Of a DNA stretch of 64,000 bases, positions 34,301 through 45,749 are shown piece by piece; within the stretch, counting starts at the first letter, position 1, and each line of letters begins with the position of its first letter. The stretch is from Mucidula mucida (lineage: Eukaryota > Basidiomycota > Agaricomycetes > Agaricales > Physalacriaceae). Location of the stretch: the NCBI GenBank assembly GCA_015501055.1, contig JADNYV010000010.1:248001-312000 (forward strand), given 5' to 3'. Both the position numbers and the translations under genes were made by a program. The notes under the pieces were generated by a model. The model was not told the origin of the DNA, made no database searches, and saw nothing but the letters and a program-made list of their open reading frames with translations.

Positions 34301-35932
34301 TTTGACCGACTATCTGCTGAACTCGACGATGCCATTGCGTTGATGGGTACCTCACCGGAACAACTCTACGCACCAAAGAATTACACAGAGGCTATGAGAC
34401 TCGACGCCACGCGATGGACAAAGGCAATAGACGTGGAGATGGACCTTCATAAGAAGAAAGGTACATGGGAATTGGGGAAGCCGCCTGCGGGGGCAAATAT
34501 CATGGGGAGTCGGTGGGTATATGATGTCAAGAAAGATGGCGAAGGAAACTGGATTTGCGACAAGGCAAGAGTCGTCGGTAAAGGTTTCACGCAACAGCTT
34601 GGAGTTGACTACCACGAGACCTGGGCGGCAGTGGCCCGACTCAAGTCTATTTGGATAACCGCCGCCATTGCCGCCAGTTGCAACCTTCATTTGTGGCAGA
34701 TCGACTTTGAAGCCGCTTACCTTAACAGCACGACGAAAGAGGAGATCTGGATGGAGCAGCCAAAGGGGTATGTCAAGGAAGGGAACAAGGGATTGGCATG
34801 CCGGTTGAAGAAGACGATTTATGGTACAATGCAGGGGGGACGTGATTGGGCGGAGACATTGAAGGGAACATACAATGACCTGGGATATGTGGTATCGCGA
34901 GCCGATCCTTGCGTACGATTCATACGCTCAGATGATGCCTCATTCACATTGACAGACACATATACGGACGACGTGTTTGGAGCATCATCATCCAAGGAGG
35001 AAGCAGAAAAGAGAAAGAGCGAGATTGGGAAGATCTGGGACGTGAAGGATGTACGCGGGACAGGGCGTCTCTTGGGTATGCGCGTCGAACAGGACCTGGA
35101 TGCAGGTACCGTTACTCTATCCCAGTGCGCGTACTTTGAGAAGGTCCTGGCCGACTATAATCTCGACCACGTTACGCCGCGCTCGACACCCCTACCGGTT
35201 GGACTCTGCCTCGACTCTTCCATGTCACCTCAGACGACCACCGAACGGTACAAGATGAACGACAAGCCATATCGTTCTATCCTTGGCTGCGTAATGTGGG
35301 GACAGCTTGCCACGCGTCCCGACTTATCTTACGCAGTCAGCCTACTTTCGCGATTCCAATCCAACCCAGGCATTGCCCACTGGCGTGAGCTGATGCACAT
35401 CATGGGATACATCAAAACGACGCTTGATTATGCCCTCGTCTACTCTTGCAGATTCCCGTTGAAACCACTTGGATTCGTTGACGCCAATTACGGCGGATGC
35501 AAGGACACGGGACGTTCGACATCTGGACACGTCTTTCTTATGGCAGGGAGCCCAGTGTCGTGGTCGTTGAAAAGGCAGGCCACCGTTTCTCTATCCACTG
35601 TGGAAGCGGAATATATCTTGTTGACGCGTGCCGCGCAACAGATGGTATGGATGTTGTCCTGGATGGAGGAAGTCAGAATGGGACAAGAGAAGCCGGGAGT
35701 TCTCAAGGGCGATAACCACGGTGCCGTCGACCTTACGAAGACGACTAAATCCCATTCTAAGGTGAAGCACATCAGCATTTGTCACCACTACATCCGGGAG
35801 CTAGTCAATCTGGGCGAACTTCGAGTTGACTTCGTCCGAGGCAACGAGAACCCAGCCGACGTCTTCACCAAGCCGCTTGCAAGAGACGCCCATGTTCGGT
35901 ATATGGAGGAGTTGGGGATTAGACGGGTTTAG
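31397..35932 (+). pseudogene. copia gag-pol polyprotein with four in-frame stops
   Basis: One frame of about 1,511 codons from ATG 31397 to TAG 35930. Gag is followed by a zinc knuckle (CTNPNCKAINKSSHIIENC), an acidic linker and the protease motif FYDSGASDHFF. The integrase zinc domain (RRFAHASPDRI with downstream CISCRKGRQHARP) and catalytic core follow: VAFDLWGP, KHVRTDNAF and GLAERAIRTI supply D, D and E. Reverse transcriptase has WQIDFEAAYLN and the YTDD box (DTYTDDVFG). RNase H has FVDANYGG and STVEAEYILL, and the end is ENPADVFTKPLARD. In-frame stops are TGA 31895, TAG 32363, TGA 33086 and TGA 33452. Each is one transition from a sense codon; family context suggests Trp at 33086 and 33452. 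No frameshift is seen. Confidence 0.9.
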
Positions 35933-35947
35933 GGAGCTGTCGGGTCT

Positions 35948-35954
35948 GGGGGAG
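35948..35954 (+). other. copia polypurine tract
   Basis: GGGGGAG abuts the start of the 3' LTR, the position where plus-strand synthesis is primed. Confidence 0.7.
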
Positions 35955-36264
35955 TGTTGAAGGAGACCCGACCGTGTTGAGAGGTATGACCTGAGTCCCA
36001 ATAGTGGAGCAGTCATGACCCGTTTCGGTCTATTTCATTTTCGTTCTTTTATCTATCCCGATTCGACCTCGACACACCTCAGTTGCTACCACTCCGCTGT
36101 GCACAACTGAGGTGTGTATTACTTATGATACTTACGATTCACGACGCTTACGATACTCTACAGTCTAACATCTTCTCTTTACAACAGGTACAGCATGTTG
36201 CAATATAACAAGTTGCTACCACTCCGCTGTGCACGACTGAGTCTAACATCTTCTCTTTACAACA
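35955..36264 (+). repeat. copia 3' LTR
   Basis: 310 bp, the same length as the 5' LTR. I count seven differences, all transitions, five of which lie in CpG or its TpG/CpA product. Confidence 0.92.
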
Positions 36265-36269
36265 TAGTA
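36265..36269. repeat. Target-site duplication, right (copia)
   Basis: TAGTA, matching 30924-30928. Confidence 0.85.
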
Positions 36270-37445
36270 AGGCCCATTTAAGCATCTGTAGTGAGATTTG
36301 GTCAGGTCTTTTGTGCTGCCGGCATGTAGAAACCTTAACTTGTAATTGCAGGATTGGTGCTATTAAGCTCAATTTCTAAGGCACCACAGCCTTCTTTAAT
36401 AATGTGAAAAGTGTCCTAATACCCCCTCCAATTGAGTTGGGGTAACTTTGGCAACTTTACAACAGATTAGTGTTGTGTAATCAGACAGCTAACAATATTA
36501 CCATAAATAGCTCATACTTTCAAGCAAGTTGATGATTCTCCTGGCAAAATTTTATCATGCCAACTACACTGGCAGCCTTTTAACATGAACAATCTGTTGA
36601 GTTTATGCACATGAAGAAGGACACTGTCTGTTCCTTGGGCATGGAGTTTGGCAGCAGGGAGAAAATCTTAATGACAACAAACTGATCATACCAGTGAGCA
36701 AATGAAAAGAATCAAGAAAAAGCACATACAGAAAGTACATCGGCATGCAGCCTTCTGGCCATCTTACACCAATACTCAATAGCGGACCACACAGGAGATT
36801 GGTTGCAAATGATTGGCATGTATAGACTTTGAGTTGTAACTTCAGCGCGCTAACTGCAGCGTCACTGTTACTCTGGAATCAGTTGGCTCTGCATCTTGCA
36901 ATAGAGCATCTTTACAATAAAAATCCCAACCTTTACATATATAGGTATTACATTGTATAAGTCTTAATCAGAATGGGCAGCAAGAATTCCAAGAATTCCT
37001 CAGATCTGAACCATGCCTTATTCTAGTATATTTGGTTATGATTTCCTTAGTAAGATAGGCACCATCCAGATCCAGCCACATCACGTGACCAAAACGTGAC
37101 AGCGCCTTCCCGCCCATAACCCGCTATGATGGAGGGATATTGGGATAAACTACAACCCAGAAAAGGTTCAAACAGGTCATTAATTGCATGTTTAGGTTTT
37201 ATATTGTTTATAAATATCTTGAATAAAAAGTTTTATAGTAATTTTTCCAAAAGTGCTTAGAATGCTATGTTGAGTTCCTCGCTGAAACTTGAAAATTTAG
37301 TCAGAAAATTTTCGCGCAGTGTGGCGCAGCATTATTGAGTCACGTGTTTGCATCGCGGGGGCCTCATGTAGGCCTCATATGAGGGTACATAACATGTAAT
37401 GCCCCTACTGGGTCATCCCCAGCATCCAGTGTCACTCCATACAGC
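36270..37445. other. AT-rich region without a supported gene
   Basis: About 1.2 kb, AT-rich, many stops in all frames. It is the continuation of the DNA into which the copia element inserted. No gene, RNA or terminal repeat is recognised. Confidence 0.35.
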
Positions 37446-38153
37446 ATGCCGAAGACTAAGAAGAGCAAGAGAGCACAAAACCTTGGCCACTATGCTAAGG
37501 TATGATATCCAGCTTTCACTTGATTCTTGCTAACAAGTCTGAATAGAAAAGTAACGCCTTGCAAGCCGTTAAGGAGCAGACTTCCGCCGAATCATCATAC
37601 AAGGTTAGTTCTTTAGGCCATGGATTTATATGACATCTAACAGGACTTGCAGCAACAGTCTGATGCGGACATGGATGTTGATCTAGTTTCTGACTCTCAG
37701 GACTCCGGCGATGAGAACCTTGTTATTCTGGGTAAAGACGATGCACCTCTCATGGCAGAGGGTGATCTACTTTGATGGCTCAATGCCGACTCCACCAATA
37801 TTCACACCAGTAGTGCATTAAAGCGCCGAGGTCCTTACCACAGCACCAAGCTTGGAAAGGATATGTCAGTGCGTCGTCGGCAGGAACTGGCTAAGGCAGA
37901 ACAGAAACAGGTCGAGCATGACCAGTGAATGCGGCTCAAGCCCACCATTATCAAAGACTTCTTCCACAGTAAATTTAATCTAACACTGTCTGTCATTAAT
38001 CTCATAGACAGTAACAACAACTCGGAACTTAATACAGAACCCATTGTGTCTACTCTGACTACCATTTGTAAGCTCCGACACTCTATGCCACACTTCAAAA
38101 CTGTTGGCCAAAATTTTTGTGCCGTTACTGTCACACATATAACGCTCATGTGA
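37446..38153 (+). pseudogene. Decayed ORF, possibly transposon-associated
   Basis: ATG 37446 opens MPKTKKSKRAQNLGHYAK. Two short intron-like gaps lead to SNALQAVKEQTSAESSYK and LQQQSDADMDVDLVSDSQDS, an acidic stretch. A basic block with KRRGPYHSTKLGKDMSVRRR then leads into MRLKPTIIKDFF. In-frame stops occur at about 37773 (TGA before TGG) and 37926. The RRGPY-x-basic-x-(I)xxFF pattern resembles the lead of genes found with DDE-type transposons in basidiomycetes, but I cannot name the family. A damaged remnant is most likely. Confidence 0.35.
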
Positions 38154-39229
38154 TGTGGCTGGATCTGGATGACACCTATCTTATAGGACTGATGATTTGT
38201 ACTAAAAAACATGCCTAGAGATTAACTGAATGACAAAAACAGTCATTTACCTGAATCTAAGAAAAATCCGGCCAAATAGATAATACCACCTTTGACATCC
38301 ATTATCTCTTTAAAGCGGCTATTCACAATTTGTTGGATTGCCTCTTGTACCTTTATTGGGTATCCTTGCAAGTTTTTGCTGAAAAGATCATGTATCATGG
38401 CACTGATAGCGACATAAGACTCCCAGACATTGCCAACTATTGTGTTTAGCCCCTCAAGGCACTTAATAGCTCAAGCAATAGGCTTTAAAACACAGACAAG
38501 TTGTGTCAGGCAAAGATTGAAAGTAGAGTAGAGTGGTAATTTCTTTAAGTATGTTAATAACTGCAAAGAACAGATGAGTTAGCATGCTGATAAGTGCTTG
38601 CATTGTTTTTTGTACTGAATCAGCATTGATCTAAATCATGTTTGATCGTAAGAGGTTCATAATTGCTGGGCAACATTATTGAAGAGAGTATCCTGCCAAG
38701 TAGATTGTTCCAAATTGTGTCTTTCCAATCTTTTGAGGCCTTAATTTATATTAAGGGTAACACACTAAGCGGTCATATGTGTTAAGCCATATGTTAACTT
38801 TAAAAAGTACTTAATGGTCATTTACATTTGTACAATAGGCTAGACTCTAGAGTCTTATTAGTGAGAAAATGGTTAAGCAAACACTGCAAACCTCCTTGAA
38901 GTACTCCAGTTTGCAAATGTCTTTGATTTTGTTTGCCAGATGATGACATAGATTTGGAAGAATAACAATTGTGGGAAAGATTGTGTTGATATTCTCTCGT
39001 GCTGACTTGGTGTTACCAGTACTATCTGACCCCACAAAGCCAAATTATTTGGGATTAACATATTGAATGATCTGCAAAGGCTTAATCAGTCTTGTTGAAT
39101 TAATGAGAAAGGCAAGAACTAAGCTACCTTTAGTAGAAACATTTCTCAAATGCTCACTAGTATGAGATATTTCCAATGCTTCATCTTTATAAACAAAGTA
39201 GGACTTGCGGCCATATAAAGTCATAACCA
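38154..39229. other. AT-rich region without a supported gene
   Basis: About 1.1 kb of AT-rich sequence dense in stops. Short minus-strand frames near 38850-39060 could be pieces of the same decayed element as 40224-40487, but no family is recognised. Confidence 0.3.
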
Positions 39230-39231
39230 TA

Positions 39232-39484
39232 CTGTAGTGTTTCGACCGTAGGTTCGCAGCATGTGACGCAATATGCCGCAAACTTACAGCGAACAGCTTC
39301 GTGGCCCGGCACAAACACGGGAATAGCCTAATTGGACTGACCCGCCGCAGGCGGGACCAAAAATTTCCGCTTTTGGATGGGTGTGCCTGGCTCATAGGCA
39401 CCGTGACGCGATATGGGATATGTATAGGTTTGCTTCGTCGACCGGTGTGACACGATATGCCAATATCCGGTCGAAACACTACAG
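39232..39484. mobile_element. MITE A (TA-flanked, 17-bp perfect TIRs)
   Basis: A 253-bp element with perfect inverted ends CTGTAGTGTTTCGACCG / CGGTCGAAACACTACAG, flanked on both sides by TA (39230-39231 and 39485-39486). TA duplication points to the Tc1/mariner superfamily. It has no coding capacity. Inside, the motif GTGACGCAATATG recurs as GTGACGCGATATG and as a TGACACGATATG variant. An internal hairpin CCGCCGCAGGCGG is visible. It shares ends with MITE B at 51714. Confidence 0.85.
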
Positions 39485-39486
39485 TA

Positions 39487-41738
39487 ATGTGCACAGTATA
39501 AACCAACTGCAGTTATTAAAGCAAACCCCCATCAAAAGTAATTAAAACGAAGTACTGTGTTCTGAGGTACTTGTAAACATGGACTATAACACAAGCAGCC
39601 TTATAGGGGATGTAATTTGTTAAGAATGTCAATCCAACAAAGATGCCATTCTAATGCTGCAGATGACTGACACGCTGACAAAATTTTGGATTGTCAATTG
39701 AAGCAACTGGAAGGCAGACATCACAGATCAGTTCAAGTGTGTATAGGTTGGATTTTGTTTGATATTTAGCAAGCTCTGCATAATCCTTTAGGGCACCTTG
39801 ACGTCTATAAGTGGAGAACATGTCATTGGGTATTGAAGCAGTTGATAGCATATAAAAGCACATAAGCTAATTAATGGGGATTCATTCAGTTTGTTTGATA
39901 ACCTAGGCCTAAGCAGTGCCAGCAAATGAGACTGCATCAAATGGTATACTGATCAAGCAACACATTTGCTGGTTTCTCAGCGTGTTTTTTGCCTGACACA
40001 ATCACATTATTAATAAGTTTCTTAAGTGGAATACCAACCTATAGATCCTGATATATAAGCTAGCAAGGAAGCAATAAAGATACTCATTGCCTTGTTCTGT
40101 CAGCTTCTGGGCTGTCCAACACTGTTCCTTGTGATGTGCTTTAGTCTTCTTTAGCTTCTTATTCTAGACGTATTGGCTGCTCTTGTTCTTGAGCAAGCAC
40201 TTAGCAGCCGTTGTTTGGACTTCTCAAGGAATCTTAGCGTGTCTTAGCCCAGTTGCACGAGGTTCAAAAGCGAGACTTATAATGTCACTGTCTTTCTCAA
40301 TTGCAATCTTCACTACTGCAGTCAGATTATTGATCTCTTTGATTAACAGCAAGTTCTCATCCAATCTTTTGGTAATAAATGTGCGCAAGACAGGCACAAG
40401 AGCCTTCAAGGCAGAACCATGTTCCTTGAATTGGACAAGATCATGGTTTTGGTCATCAAATCTCAATTTGAGATATTTATTTACCACGGACTGAAGTAAT
40501 CCTTAATCCTCTATCTCTGTTTGGTTTAGCTCATAATTTAAGAACAAGTAAGTGTTGTTGACAGGGATTAATTTTAGCAGTGCTTTGAAACAACAATCTA
40601 GCTCTTTGAGCTCATCATTGTAGTAGGTAGTCATGAAGAAAAAAACTTAATAAATGACACATTCAGTCCGATTGAAAGTATTACATAATTACAAACAAAT
40701 AAAAGTGCCCTCCCCATGTGTATATGCCATAAATAACTATTGGAGGATTACATGAATCAGCGGGAATGAATGCAAGTTGGTGGTGATGACACTGGTGGAG
40801 TGCGCCAGGATCGGGAGTACCGGTATTGAGTGCAGCAATGCACTTGATATTCCAACATGGCATTTCATGTATTTGGAGGTAGCACATCACATCATGTGAT
40901 GCCATGATTCCAGCATTTTGATTGGCTTGGGCGCTCTGATCTGAGGCGTGTCATTGGGCTGATTGCAGTGGTCTGGCCCAGATATCATTATTCAGTAGTA
41001 AATGTAGTCTTTTGCCTATCTCCAGCCCAACCCAGGCCAAATTGTCAATGATTCCGGGGTGTGTCAGTGTTATTGGCCTGTCAATAGGGGAATTTAAAAT
41101 TGAAGGGTAAATTTGTCTCGGATTTTGCTTTTTGACAACAACTTAATCTGTGCGCAAGGCACGGTCAAGTTGACAACTTTCTAAAATGAATTTCATCAGC
41201 ACCAGAAGTGGTAGCGGAGTCTGAATTGGAGGCAACAGCTGGCAAGCTACAAGGAATACACACTAATTTCTTGGCTACAGAACTAACGTAACTGTCTGTA
41301 ACCATTGAAATGTCAACTTTTGTGCACTGAACATTAGGTTTTTGACCACTTGCGACTTAACATCAAGAGCAAAAACTAACACGAAAACTGCCTTCAACAT
41401 CAATTTTGAATTCCCCTAATTATCAGAGGGGTGTTTTCCTGATGTCATTCTCGGTTATTCATCCTGTAGACGGGAATTTAGTGTGTTCGATTGGAGAGAA
41501 CGACGAGAATATGGACAATGGTAATGGTCCCGGTCAACACGTCCGCCCAATTGCGGGCTCTCCAAGTCAGATTTGTTTGTACTTTTCAACTTAAATTTGA
41601 GCTCCGAGATCAACTACTTGAGCAAAACCATCGCAAAAACGACTTCTATTACAAAAGAATGCATATTGGTAGAAAAGTACATTGCGCCTAATGATAACAT
41701 TGCCATAAAATGATAAATACAGACGTCGAGCTCAGACA
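39487..41738. other. AT-rich region with a decayed minus-strand coding relic
   Basis: About 2.25 kb. The clearest coding-like part is 40224-40487 on the minus strand, containing LKLRFDDQNHDLVQFKEHGS and KRLDENLLLIKEINNLTAVV. Further pieces in related frames are broken by many stops upstream and downstream. This looks like an old degraded protein gene, perhaps a transposase; the family is not recognised. The end of the region should hold the TFIIB 3' end. Confidence 0.3.
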
Positions 41739-42834
41739 TCAATAGTCTTCCAACCGCGCCAAATCTACCTTGCCCGCCTTTCTCCAATCTTCCTTGACAA
41801 GCTTTTCGCGCTCAACATAGTAGAGACGATAGACCAGCTTGATCGTGCCCTCACTAACACCCGCAACCGCCCCGATATCCCTCAGCGACTTTGGGTGTCC
41901 CATCAAGAGACACGTAAAGTATATCGCTCCGCCAGCAATCGACACAGGACTCCGCCCATCGCCAATACCCAATTCACGAGCAGCAATGATGATATCGGAG
42001 CATATGGATTGCACCCTCGGCGGCAGATCCAGGTGATTGCAGTAGCGGATAACGAGAGACTCGGGGCCAGTGCTGGGTGCCAGCGAAGGGTGGGCAGCGG
42101 AGGCACCGGGTGTGAGGTTGAAAGCCTGCTCCAGCGCCTTGTAACACTGCCCTAGAACCTTCTTGGACACATGCGTCAAGTTGCATATCTCGCGGAACGT
42201 CCGTGGGACATGTGCCTGTCGGCAGGCGATGAAGATGCAAGCGGCGATGACAGCGTCCATGGGCTTGCCCCGCAGAACCTTTTCCTGTTCTGCGCGCTTG
42301 AAGAGCTGCTTTGCGATATCGCTGATAGTTTTTGGGAGGGAAAACTGGTCACACCAGCTGGAGATGTCGCGGAATGCCACCATTAGATTGCGTTCTTGAC
42401 GTGAGCCTTGTCCGCGAGACTGGGCGCGCTGCAGCTCTCGAGAAAGACCGTTGCCGCCATCACGAAAACTAATAACGGTATCCAGCTGCTCCATGCCCTC
42501 CATGAGGGGATCGCTAGCTGCTCCGACACGCGACGGGTCGTCTCCCTCGTCGTTTGCAAAGGTCTAGGGGTAAAGTAAAGACGCGTTGAGAGGGGAGAAA
42601 AAAGTGAAAACATACACGCCACTCGCTTCGAGTGTCAACTATCCTGTCTCCCAGCACCAGACCGCAAGTTTTACAGACAAGATCTCCTGAACCGAATTCC
42701 TCTGAAATTTGTGGATTTGGGTCGCGACATTCTGGACAGATAAGACGAACAGCGAGATCTGGGCCATAGCTGGGCGGGGGCGGGGGTGCAGCCTTTTGCT
42801 GAGCGAGCGGAAAGGGCTGGGAGAAGACTGACAT
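41739..42834 (-). CDS. SUA7: Transcription initiation factor TFIIB
   Basis: Two exons joined across one intron of about 46 bp (around 42570-42616). ATG 42834 begins [15 protein letters not shown]. The zinc ribbon follows: [12 protein letters not shown] then [23 protein letters not shown], giving the C-x2-C pairs that bind the RNA polymerase II dock. The B-reader/linker is [14 protein letters not shown]. Two cyclin-fold repeats follow: [20 protein letters not shown] ... [15 protein letters not shown], and [20 protein letters not shown] ... [11 protein letters not shown]. The last has ALREIG-like [20 protein letters not shown]. About 346 residues, nearly the length of yeast Sua7. TFIIB bridges TBP at the promoter and Pol II in the nucleus. 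Intact. It shares a 297-bp divergent promoter with ULA1. Confidence 0.95.
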
Positions 42835-43131
42835 GGTCGGCGTCGACAATACAAGCTTACTACAAGGGAAGCATAATGTCAGTACAGTGTACTATGCTTA
42901 CATATACATAGCAAGTATGCATCTCACACTAGCGCTGCGTCCGGCGACAACAACGATGATGGTGGTCAAAGGCCAAGATGGAAAGACGCCTTTTCCGGCT
43001 CCGAGCCTCTGACAAAGGGACGCGCACAGCCACGCTTAGTCAGTATCGCCTCTTGATGCACGAATCCCAAGACCTCAACACCGTTACTGTAAAGTGAGTC
43101 CTATTTCACGACGAGCAGACCGTGATTAACG
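42835..43131. promoter_or_regulatory. Divergent promoter region (SUA7 / ULA1)
   Basis: 297 bp between two start codons on opposite strands. It should contain both promoters; no specific element is identified. Confidence 0.5.
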
Positions 43132-44708
43132 ATGAGCAGCGCCCAGCCAGACAGCAAAACTCGTCGTTATGACCGCCAATTGAGGCTATGGGCATCGTCG
43201 GGCCAAGCCCTACTAGAGGAGGCGCGCCTACTCGTTTTGTCATCGTCCGCGACATCCACCTCCATCTTGAAAAATCTGGTTCTGCCCGGTATTGGCCACT
43301 TTACCATTCTCGACGACACCATTACCAGTCCCGCAGACGCCGGGAACAACTTCTTTCTCGAGGGTCCTTCATCCATCGGCAAGCCACGCGCAGCAGAGGC
43401 AGTCCGTCTTTTGTGTGAGATGAACGATGGTGTCGTTGGAGAAGCCATCACCGATAAATCTGTGGCCAACGTTGTTGCCGATCTCGACTTTTTGACCAAG
43501 TACACGATCATCATCGCGCATAATCTGCCTCCCAGTCAGCTGCAGATCCTCTCAGACACTCTCTGGCCGTCCCCGAACGCGCCTACGCTGCTTTCTGTCT
43601 CATCCGCTGGCTTCTTGGCCGAGCTCTTTATCCAGCACCATCCTCACCCTATCATAGAATCCCACACCGACAACATGCCCTCCCTTCGCATCTACGATCC
43701 TTTCCCGTCTCTCCTTGCATATTCCACCACGCTTAAACTAGACGAATTGGACCCGACCGAACATGCCCACGTCCCGTACATACCCATTTTGATCAACGCG
43801 CTTTCGCGTTCGCCAGGTCTTCCAAAGACTTTTGAAGAAAAGGCCGCGTTCAAGTCACTCCTCATGTCGATGAAGTTTAAACAGGACGAAGAAAACTTTG
43901 ATGAAGCGTATGCGCAGGCCTATCGTATCTGGACGCCCACTTCGCTGCCTTCTACGCTCACACAAGGCATTTTCCCCCACCTTGAGACCACGCTCGCACC
44001 CCCAGTTATACCACCTACCATCCATGGTCTCTTTACTGCTCTCAAGCTCTTCACCGAACGCGAAAAGACACTCCCAGTGTCACCCGCTCTCCCTGACATG
44101 AAAGCTTCCACCGAGACATATATTCACTTGCAAAAGCTGTATAGGGACCAGTTTAACTCTGACAAGGAGATTCTCAAGTCTCTCATTCCAGCATCGGCCG
44201 GCGAGATTCCTGAGGATTTGATTGACACCTTTATCAAGAATGCGCATGGTGTACAGGTGATTATGGGCCAGAAGTGGGGTGTTTTGGACGAGGATCCGGT
44301 CAAAGTGGCCGAGGCGTTCGTGATGAGCCCAAAGGATGTGGGTATTCATCTAGCGCTCAGAGCTGTACGGCAGGAGTTGGAGGCATCGGGCGCTGGACAG
44401 AGTGCCACCGCCAAAGTTACGGAAGAGGCGATCAAGGAGCGCGTCAAGGGCATGCTGCCCGCTGCAACTGACCTCGAAGAGCTTGATGAGGCTATTGGTG
44501 AAATGTACGCTTTCAGTTTTTCTCTTTCAACGTTGTTAACGCACGATGTAGTGTGCGAGCGCCGACTGCTGATCTACCGAATACGGCGGCGATGTTGGGT
44601 GGGCTGGTTGCGCAAGAGGCAATCAAGATGATTACGAGGCAGTATGTTCCTCAGAGCGGGTATTGCATTCTCGATTGTGTCGACATGCGTACGGGAGTAG
44701 TAATGTGA
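43132..44708 (+). CDS. ULA1: NEDD8-activating enzyme E1 regulatory subunit (APP-BP1/Ula1)
   Basis: ATG 43132 opens MSSAQPDSKTRRYDRQLRLW, the classical E1 adenylation-domain start (YDRQLRLW-x-x-x-GQ). ARLLVLSSSATSTSILKNLV follows, then PGIGHFTILDDTITSPADAG / NNFFLE, the Rossmann-like ThiF fold. A single long exon runs to about 44502, then a 49-bp intron, and a last exon with RAPTADLPNTAAMLGGLVAQ, EAIKMITRQYVP and CVDMRTGVVM ending at TGA 44706-44708. Both the YDRQLRLW start and the VAQEAIKMIT end match the heterodimeric NEDD8 E1 regulatory half. This subunit lacks the catalytic cysteine, which sits in Uba3, and together they activate NEDD8/Rub1 for cullin modification. About 510 residues. Reading on without splicing gives a false C-terminus at 44631. 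Confidence 0.92.
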
Positions 44709-44964
44709 GGAAATTGTATCATTGCAAGCATCAGCGAGCATCCATAGAGTCTGTGAGCCTGCCTGTCCAGGGAACCAAACATGAAGAGTAATTGAGCGTA
44801 GATCAACAAGACTTCCGTGTTTGTGGTGGTGGAACTCAAAAAGGAGCAGAACCCAAACAAGCGAACTCGGTGACGGCGAACCCGGCATAGGGGGCCGGCA
44901 CTCGCCTATCCAAAGCCTCCTGCTACCACCGTCTTCTGCCTCCCTCACACGTTTTCTGTCATTA

Positions 44965-45747
44965 GCCAAGTTCAAAGCTGGCGTAGCTGGCCGTAGCTGG
45001 GCCGTAGAAATATTTCGTAGCTCGTTTCGTAGCAGGCTCAGTAACGGCTGACTAAATGTGACTAAATTGTGATTTCTGTGACCTTATGTGACCTCGCCGT
45101 GCCGCCCCTCCCGACAAGCCTTCCCGCTGGCTGTAACAATTATATATCACCAGAAGTAACCATTCTAAAGAGATGATTGCATATATATAGCATCCCATCC
45201 GAAGCTCTACTACCTTCCGGAACAGTATTTTCAACAAAATGTAGTACCATCAGTAAGAGGTGACAAGAGTGTGATACCGCGGCAATTTGCGGACTTTCTC
45301 GGATGCCTCGGAGTAGCCAAGTTCAAAGCTGGCGTAGCTGGCCGTAGCTGGGCCGTAGAATTATTTCGTAGCTAGTTTCGTAGCCAGCCACCTCAGTCAC
45401 TCCGAGGCATCCGAGAAAGTCCGCAAATTGCCGCGGTATCACGCTCTTGTCACCTCTTACTGATGGTACTACATTTCCTGGAAGATACTGTTCCGGAAGG
45501 TAGTGTAGCTTCAGTTACGATGCTATATATATGCAATCATCTATTCGGAATGTTACTTCTGGTGATAGATCATTGCTACAGCCAGCGGGAAGGCTTGTCG
45601 GGAGGGGCGGCACGGCGGGGTCACATAAGGTCACAGAAATCACAATTAAGTCACATTTAGTCAGCTGTTACTGAGCCAGCTACGAAACTAGCTACGAACT
45701 ATTTCTACGGCCTAGCTACGGCCAGCTACGCCAGCTTTGAACTTGGC
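44965..45747. mobile_element. Foldback (large inverted-repeat) element with a third terminal-repeat copy in its loop
   Basis: Two arms of 350 and 349 bp (44965-45314 and 45399-45747) are near-perfect reverse complements, separated by an 84-bp loop (45315-45398). The outer ends read GCCAAGTTCAAAGCTGG and CCAGCTTTGAACTTGGC and are flanked by TA on both sides (44963-44964 and 45748-45749), as in Tc1/mariner-type MITEs. The ends carry repeated GTAGCTGGCCGTAGCTGG motifs. The loop itself is another copy of about 70 bp of the terminal repeat. Open frames at 45052-45237 and 45463-45660 are mirror images of each other, produced by the palindrome, and are not genes. A transcript through this element would fold into a very long hairpin. 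Confidence 0.85.
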
Positions 45748-45749
45748 TA

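Larger units (their letters stand above)
30929..36264 (+). mobile_element. Complete Ty1/copia LTR retrotransposon (inactivated)
   Basis: A 5,336-bp element with two 310-bp LTRs (30929-31238 and 35955-36264), each starting TGTTG and ending ACAACA. It has a TAGTA target duplication, a primer-binding site directly after the 5' LTR and a purine-rich tract (GGGGGAG) directly before the 3' LTR. One continuous gag-pol frame lies between. The order protease, integrase, reverse transcriptase, RNase H places it in Ty1/copia (Pseudoviridae-type). The frame has four in-frame stops and the LTRs differ by about 7 transitions, so the copy is dead but not ancient. It sits in AT-rich DNA that contains older relics. 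Confidence 0.93.

Noticed and set aside
43167..44975. Minus-strand frames across ULA1
   Set aside because: They lie antisense to a well-supported conserved gene and have no motifs.
45052..45660. Two similar small ORFs (45052-45237 minus, 45463-45660 plus)
   Set aside because: They are the same sequence mirrored by the palindrome arms of the foldback element.
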